64,000 bases of DNA from Paramecium pentaurelia (Eukaryota > Ciliophora > Oligohymenophorea > Peniculida > Parameciidae): assembly GCA_905183005.1 (NCBI GenBank), contig CAJJDO010000028.1, positions 310,001-374,000 of the forward strand. The letters run 5' to 3'. The stretch's first letter is position 1; each line of letters opens with the position of its first letter. Position numbers and translations under genes: made by a program. The notes beneath the pieces were generated by a model, which worked only from the letters and a program-made list of their open reading frames with translations, was not told the origin of the DNA and searched no databases. Shown here in pieces: positions 62,402 to 64,000 of the stretch.

Positions 62402-62674
62402 ATGAGTGATGTGATAGGGCCACATTTAACTAATTTTGTACCTCTATCGCTATTGAATAGAACATTGATTGAAGATGAAATGGAATAATCTTAAAACTAT
62501 ACAACACAATATCAATCATAATAAATTATCAATCACATAAAAAAAACTATTAGATTTAATGAAGATATAGCTGTGTTATATTTTTCTTAATCAGATCCTG
62601 TTAAATCAATCTCAAAGTCTTTAAAATCAATCAAAATTTAGTCTTCTATGAAATGGGTTAACCCATCGATCTGA
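62402..62674 (+). CDS. Small tandem paralogue A with KTIRFN/WVNP motif, 90 aa
   Basis: Intronless. It starts MSDVIGPHLTNFVPLSLLNR and ends IQSSMKWVNPSI. It is related to the next gene: shared blocks are IGP near the start, KKTIRFNEDIAVLYFSQSDP, and KWVNP.I at the end. The Lys-x-Ile-Arg-Phe site is RVxF-like. No known family. Sits 50 bp after the kinase stop. Confidence 0.72.
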
Positions 62675-62718
62675 TTTGAATATATATTTTAGTTCTTTTT
62701 ATAAGAAAAAATAATAAT

Positions 62719-63066
62719 ATGATCTAATTTAATTCAAGTCCTCTCATTGGACCTAAATCAATATTTATGTAACCTCTAGAATCTTATAAAAATCATGATA
62801 TTGATGACACTTAATGCACTGATGACTTTAATAATAAATTCATATCATAAACCAACAACTCTTTCTAAGAAACTCCATATAATTAGAATGAGGGCAGTAA
62901 TTAAAGAAAATAAACTAAGAAAAAGGTTAAATTTAATCTAAATATCGTATACTGTTAATTTAATCAGAAAGAGCCTGCTATTGCTATTGGAAAACTAGTT
63001 TAAAAGTTAATAAATTAGAAACCTCATTTAGAATGGGTAAATCCATAGATCTCAAAAATAGAATGA
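62719..63066 (+). CDS. Small tandem paralogue B with KKVKFN/WVNP motif, 115 aa
   Basis: Intronless, starting MIQFNSSPLIGPKSIFMQP. Homologous blocks to gene A: IGP, KKKVKFNLNIVYCQFNQKEP, and EWVNPQISKIE. The central 30-residue insert is Asn/Gln/Thr-rich. KKVKF is a good RVxF-type PP1 docking pattern, but this is inference. Gap to gene A is only 44 bp, so the pair is a local duplication. Confidence 0.72.
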
Positions 63067-63530
63067 TTTTAAATTTCACATTTATACTTTTCTTTACAAT
63101 TCTAATTCAATAATGAATTATATCATACAAAACATATAGGAAATTTTTGATAACTTTCCAAATTATTTATGCCGTTTTTAATAACTTTTAACAAAAAGGA
63201 GATTAAAATTAGATTGCCAATTCACTTTTTAAGACATAATAATATTAATGAATCTTAATCATTTATATTAATATGATTAAAAATTTCAGCATTAATTAAA
63301 TCAATTTAATGATACAACCTCTGAATGAAATTAATTTATTTAAAAAAATCTTAAAATCAAACAGTATCATTTTATAATGATTTCAACAATATTTATACTA
63401 ATGATAACTTAAATTCTAAAAATTATAAACCTATCTAATATAAAATACTCTATATAATATATTTCAATCTATGCAGCAGTATATATATATATATAAAATA
63501 TTTATAATTTATCAAATTGATTTTATATAT
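63067..63530. other. Convergent intergenic region, no feature seen
   Basis: 464 bp between two convergent genes (small paralogue B and the Rab gene), AT-rich with (TA)n tracts near 63480. No frame, RNA gene or repeat recognised. Confidence 0.5.
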
Positions 63531-64000
63531 TCAACATTAACATTATTAACTTTCTTTAGCCTTTTCATCACCTTTTTTTTACCATAAATTAACATTTTGT
63601 TATCTATCTTCTTATTTATTATCTACATAGGAATTATTTTCATAGGAACTATTTTTTGTTTATAATGATGTTTACTAAATATTTAAATAAAATACTTTTT
63701 ATTATTTTCTTCTATCTTTTTTATCTTAAACTTGTTAATCTCTTTTAGCCATTAATTTAATTGCAATTTTTTTAAAGGCTTCCTCAACTCCATCAGCAGT
63801 CTTAGCACTTGTTTCAAAGAACATCATATTTCTTTTTTAAGCATACTCTTGAACTCTTTCACTTTAAACCTATTTTGTATTTAAATCTGATTTATTTCCC
63901 AATAATAAAAGTTCTGCATTTTTTTCAGCATAACTCTCAATTTCATTCAACCAAAATTTTTCAATATCATCAAATGATTATTAACATGTTGTGTCATAAA
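63531..64000 (-). CDS. Rab18-like small GTPase, N-terminal part outside window
   Basis: Vesicle-traffic GTPase. Only the C-terminal half is in the window. It shows FDDIEKFWLNEIESYAEKN, G4 LGNKSDL, and G5 FFETSAKTADGVEEAF. The FWLNE..YAEKN and TADGVEEAF patterns resemble Rab18. The tail is Asn/Gln/Lys-rich and ends ESQQCQC, a Cys-x-Cys geranylgeranylation signal that only reads correctly if TAA is Gln. A possible 21-nt intron (multiple of three) lies near 63690. The P-loop and switch regions lie beyond 64000. Confidence 0.9.

Noticed and set aside
1..64000. CRISPR arrays, insertion sequences, attachment sites or transposons
   Set aside because: No regular repeat-spacer structure, no transposase-like frame and no paired terminal inverted repeats seen by eye. 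The window looks like plain ciliate macronuclear DNA.

Overview
The window is macronuclear-type DNA of a ciliate, almost certainly Paramecium. Conserved proteins (ribosomal proteins, MCM3, AMPK/SNF1 kinase, beta-adaptin, HECT ligase, Rab) read through only if TAA and TAG mean glutamine and TGA is the only stop. Introns are tiny, mostly 22-30 nt with GT..AG ends, AT content is very high, and neighbouring genes are often separated by only tens of bases. A trichocyst matrix protein gene, a lineage marker, is present. All calls are my own translations with this code; introns were placed by frame restoration and by family resemblance.

Layout. 1-6.4 kb: dynamin family GTPase (cut by the window start), ribosomal protein uS8 (RPS15A), trichocyst matrix protein, a mitochondrial membrane protein with a His/Asp/Gly repeat, and a small coiled-coil protein. 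6.4-9.7 kb: a probably broken gene, a divergent Hsp70-like protein and a second broken open frame. 9.7-14 kb: beta-adaptin with a long Asn run and two Gln-rich hypothetical proteins. 14-17.9 kb: MORN-repeat plus Ulp1-type protease fusion, a secreted H-type lectin/crystallin-like protein, a pICln-like acidic protein and a tRNA-Lys(CUU). 18.2-23.2 kb: guanylate-binding-protein GTPase with a giant coiled coil. 23.8-30.8 kb: a hypothetical gene interrupted by TGA, a tail-anchored TPR protein, a RhoGEF with an IQ motif, an E2 ubiquitin-conjugating enzyme and a helix-turn-helix-like protein. 30.9-42.8 kb: one HECT E3 ligase gene of about 11.8 kb. 43.4-51.3 kb: MCM3 with an E2F-like site just upstream, RPS11 (uS17), a hypothetical protein, a RING-finger protein, another hypothetical protein and RPL15 (eL15). 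51.3-58.2 kb: Trf4-type nucleotidyltransferase, two hypothetical proteins (one with a PP1-docking signature), RPL39 (eL39) and COP9 signalosome subunit 7. 58.4-64 kb: pseudokinase-MORN protein, SNF1/AMPK-type kinase, two tandem small paralogues and a Rab18-like GTPase cut by the window end.

There is no operon logic. The genes are independently transcribed housekeeping and signalling genes. Ubiquitin-related functions recur (HECT E3, E2, RING, CSN7, Ulp1-like protease), as do membrane traffic functions (dynamin, beta-adaptin, Rab, GBP), but I infer no functional cluster. The least ordinary items are the MORN-Ulp1 and MORN-pseudokinase fusions, the ear-less beta-adaptin with a clathrin-box-like motif, three loci with in-frame TGA codons inside otherwise protein-like frames, and the E2F-like element before MCM3.
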